Of a stretch of 64,000 bases of DNA, positions 11,401-18,282 are shown piece by piece. The notes below the pieces were generated by a model, which worked only from the letters and a program-made list of their open reading frames with translations, was not told where the DNA came from and ran no database searches. The position numbers and the translations under genes were made by a program. The stretch's first letter is position 1. Every line of letters begins with the position of its first letter. This DNA comes from Saprospiraceae bacterium (GTDB lineage: Bacteria; Bacteroidota; Bacteroidia; Chitinophagales; Saprospiraceae), in NCBI GenBank assembly GCA_016709995.1, contig JADJLQ010000002.1, positions 992,001-1,056,000 of the forward strand. The letters run 5' to 3'.

Positions 11401-12858
11401 ATCGCGAGAGATACTGTATTAGCAACCAAAGCAGCTGATCCACACGATTGTCGGGCATTATTTGACTTGAAGAAACTGCCAGTGACCGATTGCAGTGAGG
11501 TGACCCAAAGCTATAGATATCCTTATCTGGACGAAGCTACAGGAGCCACCAGGATAGCGAATGGCAGCTTGCCAGCGAGTGTATGGGTAGGCAATGGCAG
11601 GACAGAGATCACTGTGACCCTGACCGATGCGTGCAATAATATTACTACGAGAAAAATCACAGTCAATGTGATAGACCATACGCCACCGACACCAGTATGT
11701 ATAGAATACACTCAAGTGACGGTAGATCCTGCAAGTTGCTGGGCAGCAGTAGCAGCGCGGGATTTGAATACCGGCAGTCATGACAATTGTATCAGCCAGT
11801 TGCATTATGCAGCAGCTTTGATGAGTGATATTGAGAAAGCGAGATCAGACTACGAGAAACACATCATCGATAGTTGTGGCAAAGCCGCTTACTGGGCCAA
11901 TAAAGCATGGTACGATGCCTATATAGAGCAGTGGATCAATTGTTATGTATTCACTGATACGGTTAATTTCAGCGACTGTGGAAGCAACCAGGTAGTGATG
12001 AGAGTATATGAAGCAGATAGCATGCCGAGATTAGATCCACATCTATGGTCTTGTGGCGAGCATGCGTGGTTCTGTTACAATACGTACCAGGACTACAGGA
12101 TCGTATACAATCAGAATTTCTATGGCAATTCCGCGAAAAAAGATTGTGAGGTCAAAGGACCCTGGTTATGTAAAGAATCCAGCATTGGTTGGTATGCCAA
12201 CTTACAAAGTACCTATGGAGGTGCCCGTGTACTTGGCTCCAATGGCTACTATGCAGGAAGCACTTTCCCACAAACGCATCTGTACAATGAATGTATGGTA
12301 CAGGTACTGGTAGATGACAAACAAGCACCGGTAGTAGCTGGTCTTCAAGACATCACCGTATACTGCGATGGAGCACCGGGAGGCAGTGCGTATGCAAGAA
12401 CCTTCTGTTCAGAAAGTGAGCGATTCTCCACCTGGCCGGGTACAGTCAAAGACGGCAAAGGCACGATTCATGGCTATTATGGCGGTAGTACGTATATCGT
12501 CAATCATACTCCAGGTAATGATCATGCCGATCCGACCGGTTGTGCGACTGATCAATGGGCTCCGATCTATTGTAGAGCATGGTTGTTACTGGATAGCTTG
12601 GATGAGGCTGGAAAAGTAAATCCGAAGGATTATTTTGACAAACTGGTCCTGTTCGATAAAAACAGACCCTCCAGGACTTTAGCACATAATGAGATTAGTA
12701 TAACGGACAATTGTAAATTAGAGGATGGTAGTCTTAAAGTGACGGATGGCGGTAGTATCAATGGTTGTGGCGAAGGCTGGATCCAACGCACCTGGACGAT
12801 GACAGACAAGTGTGGCAAACCCAGTGACAGCAATCCAAAAGGTGATCGTCAAACATAG
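5614..12858 (+). CDS. Giant T9SS surface protein, middle part (SdrD-B-like repeats, Cys-rich HYR-like region)
   Basis: This continues the preceding ORF after a single-base frameshift. The GTG at 5614 is not a real start, because the sequence upstream in this frame continues the repeat. It holds the rest of the nine tandem SdrD-B-like domains (A-B-C order), a fourth A copy from about 8419, and three diverged domains near 8941, 9487 and 10045. From about 10580 the composition changes to a Cys-rich region with many D-N-C, T-D-x-C and D-x-x-A-P-x-V/x-C motifs, typical of HYR/Ig-like modules in very large Saprospiraceae secreted proteins. The frame ends at 12856-12858. In the overlapping frame the text resumes as A-I-Q-K-V-I-V-K, so one extra base around 12820-12824 (CCC) probably breaks it. 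No catalytic motif is visible; an adhesive or matrix role is inferred from architecture only. Confidence 0.9.
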   Translation: MPGMPIDADTPADSVDHGVFVSSGPFAGGVISDTLHLGEDEPINEPFDTTAPDMNSNLHMDFGFFELHSLGNLVWEDANNNGLYDGGEMPLTGVIVELHYYNPATMDCELIGYDTTDVNGLYLFDSLLAGKYILALSASNFVSGGAYGGYISSTGGLSDLTTKIGSAYDDPAGLTNDPDAVPSDLDDNGITNKYGVGPLTGLIATDTIDLGNGEPLNENPYNDNTTSDINNNLTVDFGLLPMHSIGNLVWIDANNNGLVDGGEMGIPGVEVVLHIVTQSGCVAVDTQITDGSGKYLFDTLIAGDYIIEITANNFAMGEPLEKYASSTGGGSDLTTKTGSPYEDKNVPNDPDDDTDNDDNGIRGGNTNFAMSVTSDTISLNGNEPTTEIDGSTGSTDTTYDMSGARNINSNLTVDFGFVPLHSIGNQLFVDANNNGKMDIGESAIHGVKVILHYVDTTGGMSVCVTIDSVDTDSDGKYVFDSLIAGQYLVEIPASNFAPGQPLENYNSSTGGGATNTTSGPNEVPGMPIDADTPADSVDHGVFVSSGPFAGGVISDTLHLGEDEPINEPFDTTAPDMNSNLHMDFGFFELHSLGNLVWEDANNNGLYDGGEMPLTGVIVELHYYNPATMDCELIGYDTTDVNGLYLFDSLLAGKYILALSASNFVSGGAYGGYISSTGGLSDLTTKIGSAYDDPAGLTNDPDAVPSDLDDNGITNKYGVGPLTGLIATDTIDLGNGEPLNENPYNDNTTSDINNNLTVDFGLLPMHSIGNLVWIDANNNGLVDGGEMGIPGVEVVLHIVTQSGCVAVDTQITDGSGKYLFDTLIAGDYIIEITANNFAMGEPLEKYASSTGGGSDLTTKTGSPYEDKNVPNDPDDDTDNDDNGIRGGNTNFASSVTSDTISLNGNEPIAEIDGSTGSTDTTYDMSGARNINSNLTVDFGFVPLHSIGNQIFVDANNNGKMDLGESAIPGVKVILHYVDTTGGMSVCVTIDSVDTDSDGKYVFDSLIAGQYLVEIPASNFAPGKPLENYISSTGGGDNTSSGPNEVPGMPIDADTPADSVDHGVYVPSGAFAGGIISDTLHLGEDEPTGEPFDTTALDANSNLHMDFGFMEIFSLGNMVWADRNNDGLYDPSREQVISGVVMELHKVIDTLDDENTPVTICRLIGYDTTDANGLYVFDSLLMGRYIVAISGSNFAPGGALAKGFASSTGDGNSFDPVNGPYEDQTNANWMDQTTDNNDNGSLMNAPGSAIDGLIASDTIDLGDAPEPLTENPYNDTTVTDDHNNLTIDFGLIPLNSIGNQVWWDANNNGLYDRGTEIPLDSVEVVLHWYNEDAMSCVALDTVLTDATGRYLFGYLLEGKYIVEITAKNFQPGGALQGFASSTAGYDLTSGPYEGGNPALTDGDRDVDDADHGITNLNNTFPFGSVASDTVTIISGKEPSMGAEFDPEYDTTGAPYSPGNTLMHNTPDSNSNLTIDFGFVPLHSIGNQVFLDYVNNGVFDQGVDEAPFGPVKVVLHYVDTTGGVVTCIALDTTYTDVNGLYLFDSLRAGRYIVEITPDNFAPGGPLEGFLSSTGNPGDLSSGPYENPGAPAGNSDIDGDDNGVKNRYPGFPAGAILSDTIDLDDNVEPMAAMETSVPSNDSSGALDNNSNLTIDFGFLVPCEELTCIAKVNISMDENCQHCLSAKDVLKAKYLLPDKFYIIEIFAGNIKLPSNCIGREWLGYSLTYKITSKFPCDENSCWGTLKVEDKLGAKLDCRPDTITCFELASLPKGSYSVKDNCGDSSKVVIASEVYTDYGCDSATLLGKVTRQLIASDQWGNSNSCTKEYFIAKITLDSVVCPRDTSVDCSIAEVNGVRITDPARSKAPMVKTSKGLKALWPNSSTCKLTVGKQDDSIVVCGGGYKILRTWIITDWCTGRDTICKQTIAVEDKTAPIARDTVLATKAADPHDCRALFDLKKLPVTDCSEVTQSYRYPYLDEATGATRIANGSLPASVWVGNGRTEITVTLTDACNNITTRKITVNVIDHTPPTPVCIEYTQVTVDPASCWAAVAARDLNTGSHDNCISQLHYAAALMSDIEKARSDYEKHIIDSCGKAAYWANKAWYDAYIEQWINCYVFTDTVNFSDCGSNQVVMRVYEADSMPRLDPHLWSCGEHAWFCYNTYQDYRIVYNQNFYGNSAKKDCEVKGPWLCKESSIGWYANLQSTYGGARVLGSNGYYAGSTFPQTHLYNECMVQVLVDDKQAPVVAGLQDITVYCDGAPGGSAYARTFCSESERFSTWPGTVKDGKGTIHGYYGGSTYIVNHTPGNDHADPTGCATDQWAPIYCRAWLLLDSLDEAGKVNPKDYFDKLVLFDKNRPSRTLAHNEISITDNCKLEDGSLKVTDGGSINGCGEGWIQRTWTMTDKCGKPSDSNPKGDRQT

Positions 12859-15073
12859 AAGTGATTTTGAAGTAGTATTCCCTGCAGACCTGGAAGTAAG
12901 TTGTGAGGCAAATGATGCCACCGATACCAGTCGAACCGGAATTCCACAGATCAGCGATGATGATTGTGAGCAGGTAGGCGTGCGCTACGAAGATGAGATC
13001 AGTACAGTGACGGATGGAGCTTGCTACAAGATCATCCGCACCTGGACCTTGATCGACTGGTGTATCTATGATCCAAACGCTCATACGATCCATCCGGATG
13101 TCATCGTGGATGACAGACTGCGGGCTAACGACAAAGACAGAGCTTGTATCTTCCGCAATCTCAAAGACAACGGAGATGGATATGTCAAATACGTACAGAT
13201 CATCAAAGTGACGGATCATCAGGCACCGGTAGTGACCTGCAAAGACAGTACACTCTGTATCACCAGTGGCTGTACAGCTAATGTGAATATCCCATTAGTT
13301 GGCACAGACAATTGCGCAGACAAAGTACTGTTCAGAGTAGATATCACAAGACCGGATAATAGTACAGAGACCAGAGTGGATGTAAGTGCCATCAGTGGCA
13401 CATTCGCCGCAGGAATCTATAAAGTGAGGATCATCGGTCGCGATCATTGTGGCAATGAAGATACTTGCCAGATGAACCTGACGATCAAGGATTGCAAAGC
13501 ACCGACGCCATACTGCCTGAATGGAGTAGCGACGGTCGTGATGCCAAGCACCGGAAGTATCCAGATCTGGGCCAAAGACCTCGATCGGGCCAGTGAAGAC
13601 AACTGTACAGCGAAGGACAAACTGAAGTTTAGCTTCAGCAGCAATACGGCCGAAGCCAGCAGAGTACTGTCGTGCAGCGATATCCTCAACGGCAGAGAGC
13701 AAGCGATCGAGTTATCCATCTGGGTGACAGACGAAGCAGGCAATGCCAACTTCTGCAGGACATATATTTTATTGCAGGACAACGGAGGCACACCAGGAGG
13801 AGTATGTAAAGACACTACGGTATCGTTCGCCAATGTGACAGGAAGGTTATATACAGAAGACCAGGAAGGCGTAGAGTTTGCAACCGTCGAAGTCAAAGGA
13901 CAATCCAGCGCTGGTATCCCAAGCTTCAAGACAGCGAGTGACGGAAGTTACCTGTTCAGCAGCTTACCGATGAGTGGTATACAAAGTATCAAAGCCCTGA
14001 GAGATGACAATCCGATGAACGGAGTGTCTACGCTCGACTTAATCCTGATACAGAAGCATATCCTGGGTACCGAGAAGTTGAAGTCAGCGTACAAGATGAT
14101 CGCTGCAGATATCAATAACAACGATGATATCAGCGTGCTCGACCTGATCGAACTGCGCAAACTGATCCTGGGCTTGTATGACAAACTGCCTAACAATACC
14201 AGCTGGAAGTTTGTACCGAAATCACATACATTCACCGATATAGACAACCCATGGGGTTATCCAACGGAGGATGTAATACATGACATGAAGGAACAAATGA
14301 CTAGTGACTTTGTAGGGGTGAAGATCGGAGATGTCAACAGCAGCGCCCTGTCCCATAGTCTCATGGGCACAGAGATCAGAGGCAATGAAACCGGCCTGAT
14401 CTTCGAAGTACAGGACAAACTCTATCGCAAAGGCGAGCGGGTAGAAGTAGCATTTACTTCACCAAACTTCAAAGGAGTGTCAGGTTTCCAAGGCACAATG
14501 TCCATTGGCAATAAGCAATTGGCAATAGACAAAATTGACGCAGGATCCATAAAAGTAATGGAGGACAATATCGGCCGCCGGTGGGAGCAGGAAGGTCTGA
14601 TCACCATGAGCTGGAACAGCGCTCAAAGCGTAGATCTAACTGATCGGGAAGTTTTGTTTACGATGGTCTTTACCGCACAATCTGATGGAAAACTGAGCGA
14701 TGTCTTAAGAATCGGATCACAGCATACCAAAGCAGAGTCCTACGAGGGCAGAGGAGAGCTAGGTAATGTATCTATCCGCTTCATCGGTCAGAATGGTCAG
14801 GAAGTAGCAGGCAGATCAGCCTTGTACCAAAACTATCCTAACCCATTTGATCAACGAACCGTGATTGGTCTCAACCTGGCAGAAGCAGGACGAGGTACTT
14901 TAAAAGTCACTGACATCACAGGTCGTACGATCAAAGTGATCGAAAAGGACTGGAGCAAAGGCTACCAGGAAGTATGGATAGATCGCAGAGACATCCAGGC
15001 AACTGGGGTATTATACTACAGCTTTGATAGCAAAACTTTCAGAGCCGTCAAGAAGATGATCATTCTGGAATGA
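12812..15073 (+). CDS. Giant T9SS surface protein, C-terminal part (HYR-like, dockerin-like, cohesin-like, T9SS sorting domain)
   Basis: This is the third piece of the giant gene; the nominal GTG start at 12812 is an artefact of the second frameshift. In order it has HYR-like Cys-rich modules to about 13800, a carboxypeptidase-regulatory/Cna-B-like module near 13840-14000 (G-R-L-Y-T-E-D-x-x-G-V, D-G-S-Y-L-F), and a dockerin-like pair at about 14006-14181. The pair shows N-G-V-S-T-L-D-L-I-L-I-Q-K-H-I-L-G and then D-I-N-N-N-D-D-I-S-V-L-D-L-I-E-L-R-K. A cohesin-like beta module follows (about 14380-14800), then a T9SS type A CTD from about 14815 (Y-Q-N-Y-P-N-P-F, ending K-K-M-I-I-L-E). The CTD directs export across the outer membrane and attachment by the type IX system. 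A clear terminator follows. Joined with the two upstream pieces, the visible protein is about 5,022 residues. Confidence 0.92.
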   Translation: MANPVTAIQKVIVKHRSDFEVVFPADLEVSCEANDATDTSRTGIPQISDDDCEQVGVRYEDEISTVTDGACYKIIRTWTLIDWCIYDPNAHTIHPDVIVDDRLRANDKDRACIFRNLKDNGDGYVKYVQIIKVTDHQAPVVTCKDSTLCITSGCTANVNIPLVGTDNCADKVLFRVDITRPDNSTETRVDVSAISGTFAAGIYKVRIIGRDHCGNEDTCQMNLTIKDCKAPTPYCLNGVATVVMPSTGSIQIWAKDLDRASEDNCTAKDKLKFSFSSNTAEASRVLSCSDILNGREQAIELSIWVTDEAGNANFCRTYILLQDNGGTPGGVCKDTTVSFANVTGRLYTEDQEGVEFATVEVKGQSSAGIPSFKTASDGSYLFSSLPMSGIQSIKALRDDNPMNGVSTLDLILIQKHILGTEKLKSAYKMIAADINNNDDISVLDLIELRKLILGLYDKLPNNTSWKFVPKSHTFTDIDNPWGYPTEDVIHDMKEQMTSDFVGVKIGDVNSSALSHSLMGTEIRGNETGLIFEVQDKLYRKGERVEVAFTSPNFKGVSGFQGTMSIGNKQLAIDKIDAGSIKVMEDNIGRRWEQEGLITMSWNSAQSVDLTDREVLFTMVFTAQSDGKLSDVLRIGSQHTKAESYEGRGELGNVSIRFIGQNGQEVAGRSALYQNYPNPFDQRTVIGLNLAEAGRGTLKVTDITGRTIKVIEKDWSKGYQEVWIDRRDIQATGVLYYSFDSKTFRAVKKMIILE

Positions 15074-15139
15074 CCATTTATCAGGAGCTTGCCTCGTGGA
15101 AAATGATCATATTGGAGTAAAATCTCTCTTATAACAAAC

Positions 15140-15172
15140 AAAAAAGCCTTTGATTTTTCGAAGGCTTTTTTT
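15140..15172 (+). terminator. Rho-independent terminator after the giant gene
   Basis: An 11-bp perfect stem AAAAAAGCCTT/AAGGCTTTTTT with a 10-nt loop is followed by further T residues, 67 bp after the stop codon of the giant gene. The remaining 15173-15424 stretch before the next gene shows no ORF or RNA gene that I can support. Confidence 0.9.
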
Positions 15173-15399
15173 ATGCAAGGGAAGTCAAGTCTCCAGTGTG
15201 CTTACCGAACTATCCGAATATTTCTTTACTGTCCGGCTTTCGGATCAAGAGCCAAGAGCCATGTTTTCTCTCCTTGCCTCAGAAGAGAGACAACGAGGTA
15301 TCGGTTAGCATAAGGCAGCTCACGAGATCGAGGCATTTAATTTTTTTTTTGCTTATTTCAAACACCTGATTATTATTTTAAAAATCATTAACGAAGCAG

Positions 15400-15407
15400 T
15401 AGTTTTG
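15400..15407 (+). promoter_or_regulatory. Possible Bacteroidota -7 promoter element
   Basis: TAGTTTTG matches the Bacteroidota -7 consensus TAnnTTTG and lies 17 bp before the ATG of the MBL-fold gene. No good TTG -33 element is visible at the usual distance, so this is weak support only. Confidence 0.25.
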
Positions 15408-15424
15408 AAGTTAAATATAGGGAT

Positions 15425-16375
15425 ATGAATGTAAAATTTTGGGGGTGCCGCGGATCTCTTCCAGCTTCTTATAAGGCAGAATCAGTCCATCAAGCTATTC
15501 AGTTTGTATTGAACAAAGCAGTTGAACTTGGAGTCAATCATCAAACGAATCTGGAGGAATTCATTAAAGAACTCCCTTTTGGCATTAGATCTACTTATGG
15601 GACCAACACTCCATGTGTCGAAATCGTCGGAGGCAGTGAATATATAATTTGTGATGCAGGGTCCGGTATGCGTGATCTTGGTAAATCTCTTGTAAGTAAT
15701 CGCAGTGACAAACATATGGTCATCAACCTTATTATGTCCCATTTACATTGGGATCATATGCAAGGGTTCCCTTTTTTTATTCCAGCTTACATTCAAGGTA
15801 CTACGATACGGATCTGGGGATGTCATCCAAATATCGAAGAGTCCTTTATCAAACAACAGGAATCTCCATTTTTCCCGGTTAGATTGTCGGATATGGGCGC
15901 CAATATAAGTTTTTATCGTATGGTTCCGGGCCAGCAATATAACCTTGGAGGGATTGAAATTGGAATCCAGGAACAGCCCCACCCTGGTTTGAGTTATGGT
16001 TATTCGTTTATATCCGGGGGGAAGAAAATTGTATACAGCACAGATGTAGAGCATGAGGAAGTAACAAATGATGGACTAAATCCATTTATCGATTTTTATC
16101 AAAATGCAGATGTTCTCATTATTGATGGCCAATTTAACCTGGCTGATCATTTGTATACTAAACAAAACTGGGGTCATTCAAGCAACCTGATAGCTATTGA
16201 AATGGCCACTATCTCTGCGGTCAAAACCTTATGTCTCTTTCACGCTGATCATTTATTGGATGATATTCAACTGGATAAATTCCTTGCTGATAGCAAAAGA
16301 TATCATGAGATTTATGCACCAGGCTCAAAGATGAATATAGTCCTGGCCTATGACGGTATGTTGTTAGAGGCCTAA
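15425..16375 (+). CDS. MBL-fold metallo-hydrolase
   Basis: A 316-residue cytoplasmic protein of the metallo-beta-lactamase superfamily. The N-terminus M-N-V-K-F-W-G-C-R-G-S-L-P and the metal motif H-L-H-W-D-H-M-Q-G (around residue 106) match the PhnP/cyclic-phosphodiesterase-like branch. Later metal ligands are plausible at H-P-G, D-V-E-H and the C-terminal F-H-A-D-H. No signal peptide is present. The substrate cannot be read from sequence; a phosphodiester is the usual one in this branch. It is convergent with the SpoIIE-phosphatase operon, 45 bp away, and could act in the same signalling, but that is only suggested by position. Confidence 0.88.
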   Translation: MNVKFWGCRGSLPASYKAESVHQAIQFVLNKAVELGVNHQTNLEEFIKELPFGIRSTYGTNTPCVEIVGGSEYIICDAGSGMRDLGKSLVSNRSDKHMVINLIMSHLHWDHMQGFPFFIPAYIQGTTIRIWGCHPNIEESFIKQQESPFFPVRLSDMGANISFYRMVPGQQYNLGGIEIGIQEQPHPGLSYGYSFISGGKKIVYSTDVEHEEVTNDGLNPFIDFYQNADVLIIDGQFNLADHLYTKQNWGHSSNLIAIEMATISAVKTLCLFHADHLLDDIQLDKFLADSKRYHEIYAPGSKMNIVLAYDGMLLEA

Positions 16376-16420
16376 CATCAATTATTTCAAAAGATTACAC
16401 TCGAACATAATTTACATAGA

Positions 16421-18262
16421 TTATTTCCTTGAAAGAGCCATGATAGTGATATCGTCTGATTGCTCTTCCTGTAGAGTAAATTTATCCAAATCGACGATTA
16501 ATGCTTCTATTAACGACTTAGTATCTTTTACCTTATATTTCTGCAAAAAAGAGAAAAGTCTGTCGTCAGAATACAATTCATGTTTTTGATTCATTGCTTC
16601 TGTCACCCCATCTGTAAATAATAAAAACAATTCACCTTGTTTGATATTTACCAGACTGTTTGTATAATGATAATTTTCTATTGCTCCTAAAACAGGACCG
16701 TGCAATCCAGTCAATTTACGGCAAGTATCTTCCATTTTAAGTAATGGCATTAAATGACCGGCATTAGAATAAGTCAAGGCTCCGGACTTTAGATCCAGTA
16801 TGCCCAGAAAATAACTAACAAACATGGATTGATCATTTGAAGCAGAAATGTCAATATTTACTGCAGTGAGAATATCACCAGGTGAAGCTAATTTTCCTCC
16901 ATGTGCTTTAACCAACGTTTTAGTGACAGCCATAAACAATGCTGCCGGCACACCTTTGCCTGATACATCGCCAATACCGAACAATAAGTGGTCGTCATCT
17001 ATCATAAAAAAGTCATACAGGTCTCCTCCTACTTCTCTTGCAGGATTGAGCAAGGCATACATGTCCAGCAGGGTAGTTGTGGGATATACTTTTGGCAACA
17101 TACTCATTTGAATTTCCTGGCCTACATCCAATTCTTTTTTCATGCGCTCGTTGTGCTTGGCTATGATTCTGTTTAATCCGGATAGTTCTTTGTTTTGTTT
17201 TTCGATGACCTGATTTTTCTCTGCAAGTATTTTTTTGGATCGTCTTTCTTGTATAAAATTGCGATAGATAAAAAAACTGATCGCTATAAGTGCCAGGGCA
17301 ATGATCCCTAATATATTACGAAAAGATCGTTCCTGGTTGATGATTGCTTGATTGAGCAACTTTTCTTGGGCTGCATTCAAGCTATCAATCGTTGACTTTT
17401 GTTTTAAAGCCAATAGCTGTATGGCTGACTTGTCCAGGTCCTCAAACAATTTTTGATTGATGGAATCCGTGTTATTTAATTCGAGTTCAGCTTTTTTTAA
17501 TTCATATTGTTTTTGTAATAGGGCTTTCTCTTTCTGTTGTTCATTGACTATAGCCAGTTCTTTGAGTACCCTTTCTTCATCTACTTTACTGCGTAACAGA
17601 TCAAGGTCCATACTTTTACTTTTTTCCAAAAAGATTTTATAAGAGTCATAATAATGACGGGATTTTTTTAGATCTCCTGCTTTTTCATAGGTTTCTGATA
17701 AATTGGCATAACATTTCAACAAATACTCCAACATGAGGTCCTGACGCTTAATTTGCCTGGCTAAGGATGCGGCTTCCTCTAATAGGTCCAGTGATTCCGG
17801 ATATCGTTTCAGCGCATTGAGAGCGCCTGCACAATTAATCATAGCTTGAACGACTCCTTCTTTTTGGTCAAATGATTTTCTGGCGGCCAGTGTTCTTTGG
17901 AAATAGCTATATGACTTTTCAAAATTTTTAACATCGGCATACAACAGGCCAAGATTACTATTGATCATCGCTTCACCATTTTCATTGCCTATACTTTTAT
18001 TTAATCCAAGTGATTTTTCATAGTACTCAATGGCTTTATTATAATCGTTATGATTCCAATACTTAAAGGCAATATCATTGAGATGACCAGAAGCTTGTTT
18101 TAAATTGTTTTGAGAAAGGGATTGCTCATATTTTTCCTGTGCTTCTGCTACAAATGCTGAATCGTTTCTTGACAAGGGCTGAATTTGGCCATAAGCACCA
18201 AAGGTGTATAAAATATATAGGAAAGACCATATAGGTCGCCATCGGCCTGGCTGTGATTGCAT
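16421..18262 (-). CDS. TPR-transmembrane-SpoIIE (PP2C-type) Ser/Thr phosphatase
   Basis: 613 residues. A signal-like hydrophobic N-terminus is followed by tetratricopeptide repeats (about 30-215, e.g. A-I-E-Y-Y-E-K-S-L-G-L), a coiled coil rich in K/E/L, one membrane helix near 315-335 (I-L-G-I-I-A-L-A-L-I-A-I-S-F-F-I), a second short coiled coil and a C-terminal SpoIIE/PP2C domain. Catalytic metal motifs are intact: G-G-D-L-Y-D-F, G-D-V-S-G-K-G-V-P-A-A, L-F-T-D-G-V-T-E and Q-S-D-D-I-T. The layout implies a periplasmic TPR sensor driving a cytoplasmic phosphatase. It is the last gene of an operon with an OmpL47-like protein, an RsbW-like kinase and a STAS protein, whose phospho-form is the natural substrate. 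Confidence 0.92.
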   Translation of the reverse strand: MQSQPGRWRPIWSFLYILYTFGAYGQIQPLSRNDSAFVAEAQEKYEQSLSQNNLKQASGHLNDIAFKYWNHNDYNKAIEYYEKSLGLNKSIGNENGEAMINSNLGLLYADVKNFEKSYSYFQRTLAARKSFDQKEGVVQAMINCAGALNALKRYPESLDLLEEAASLARQIKRQDLMLEYLLKCYANLSETYEKAGDLKKSRHYYDSYKIFLEKSKSMDLDLLRSKVDEERVLKELAIVNEQQKEKALLQKQYELKKAELELNNTDSINQKLFEDLDKSAIQLLALKQKSTIDSLNAAQEKLLNQAIINQERSFRNILGIIALALIAISFFIYRNFIQERRSKKILAEKNQVIEKQNKELSGLNRIIAKHNERMKKELDVGQEIQMSMLPKVYPTTTLLDMYALLNPAREVGGDLYDFFMIDDDHLLFGIGDVSGKGVPAALFMAVTKTLVKAHGGKLASPGDILTAVNIDISASNDQSMFVSYFLGILDLKSGALTYSNAGHLMPLLKMEDTCRKLTGLHGPVLGAIENYHYTNSLVNIKQGELFLLFTDGVTEAMNQKHELYSDDRLFSFLQKYKVKDTKSLIEALIVDLDKFTLQEEQSDDITIMALSRK

Positions 18263-18282
18263 AAGCTGGTGTTTTAATAAAT

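Noticed and set aside
15173..15424. Small RNA or tRNA gene in the gap before the MBL-fold gene
   Set aside because: No cloverleaf, conserved loop or second terminator could be found.
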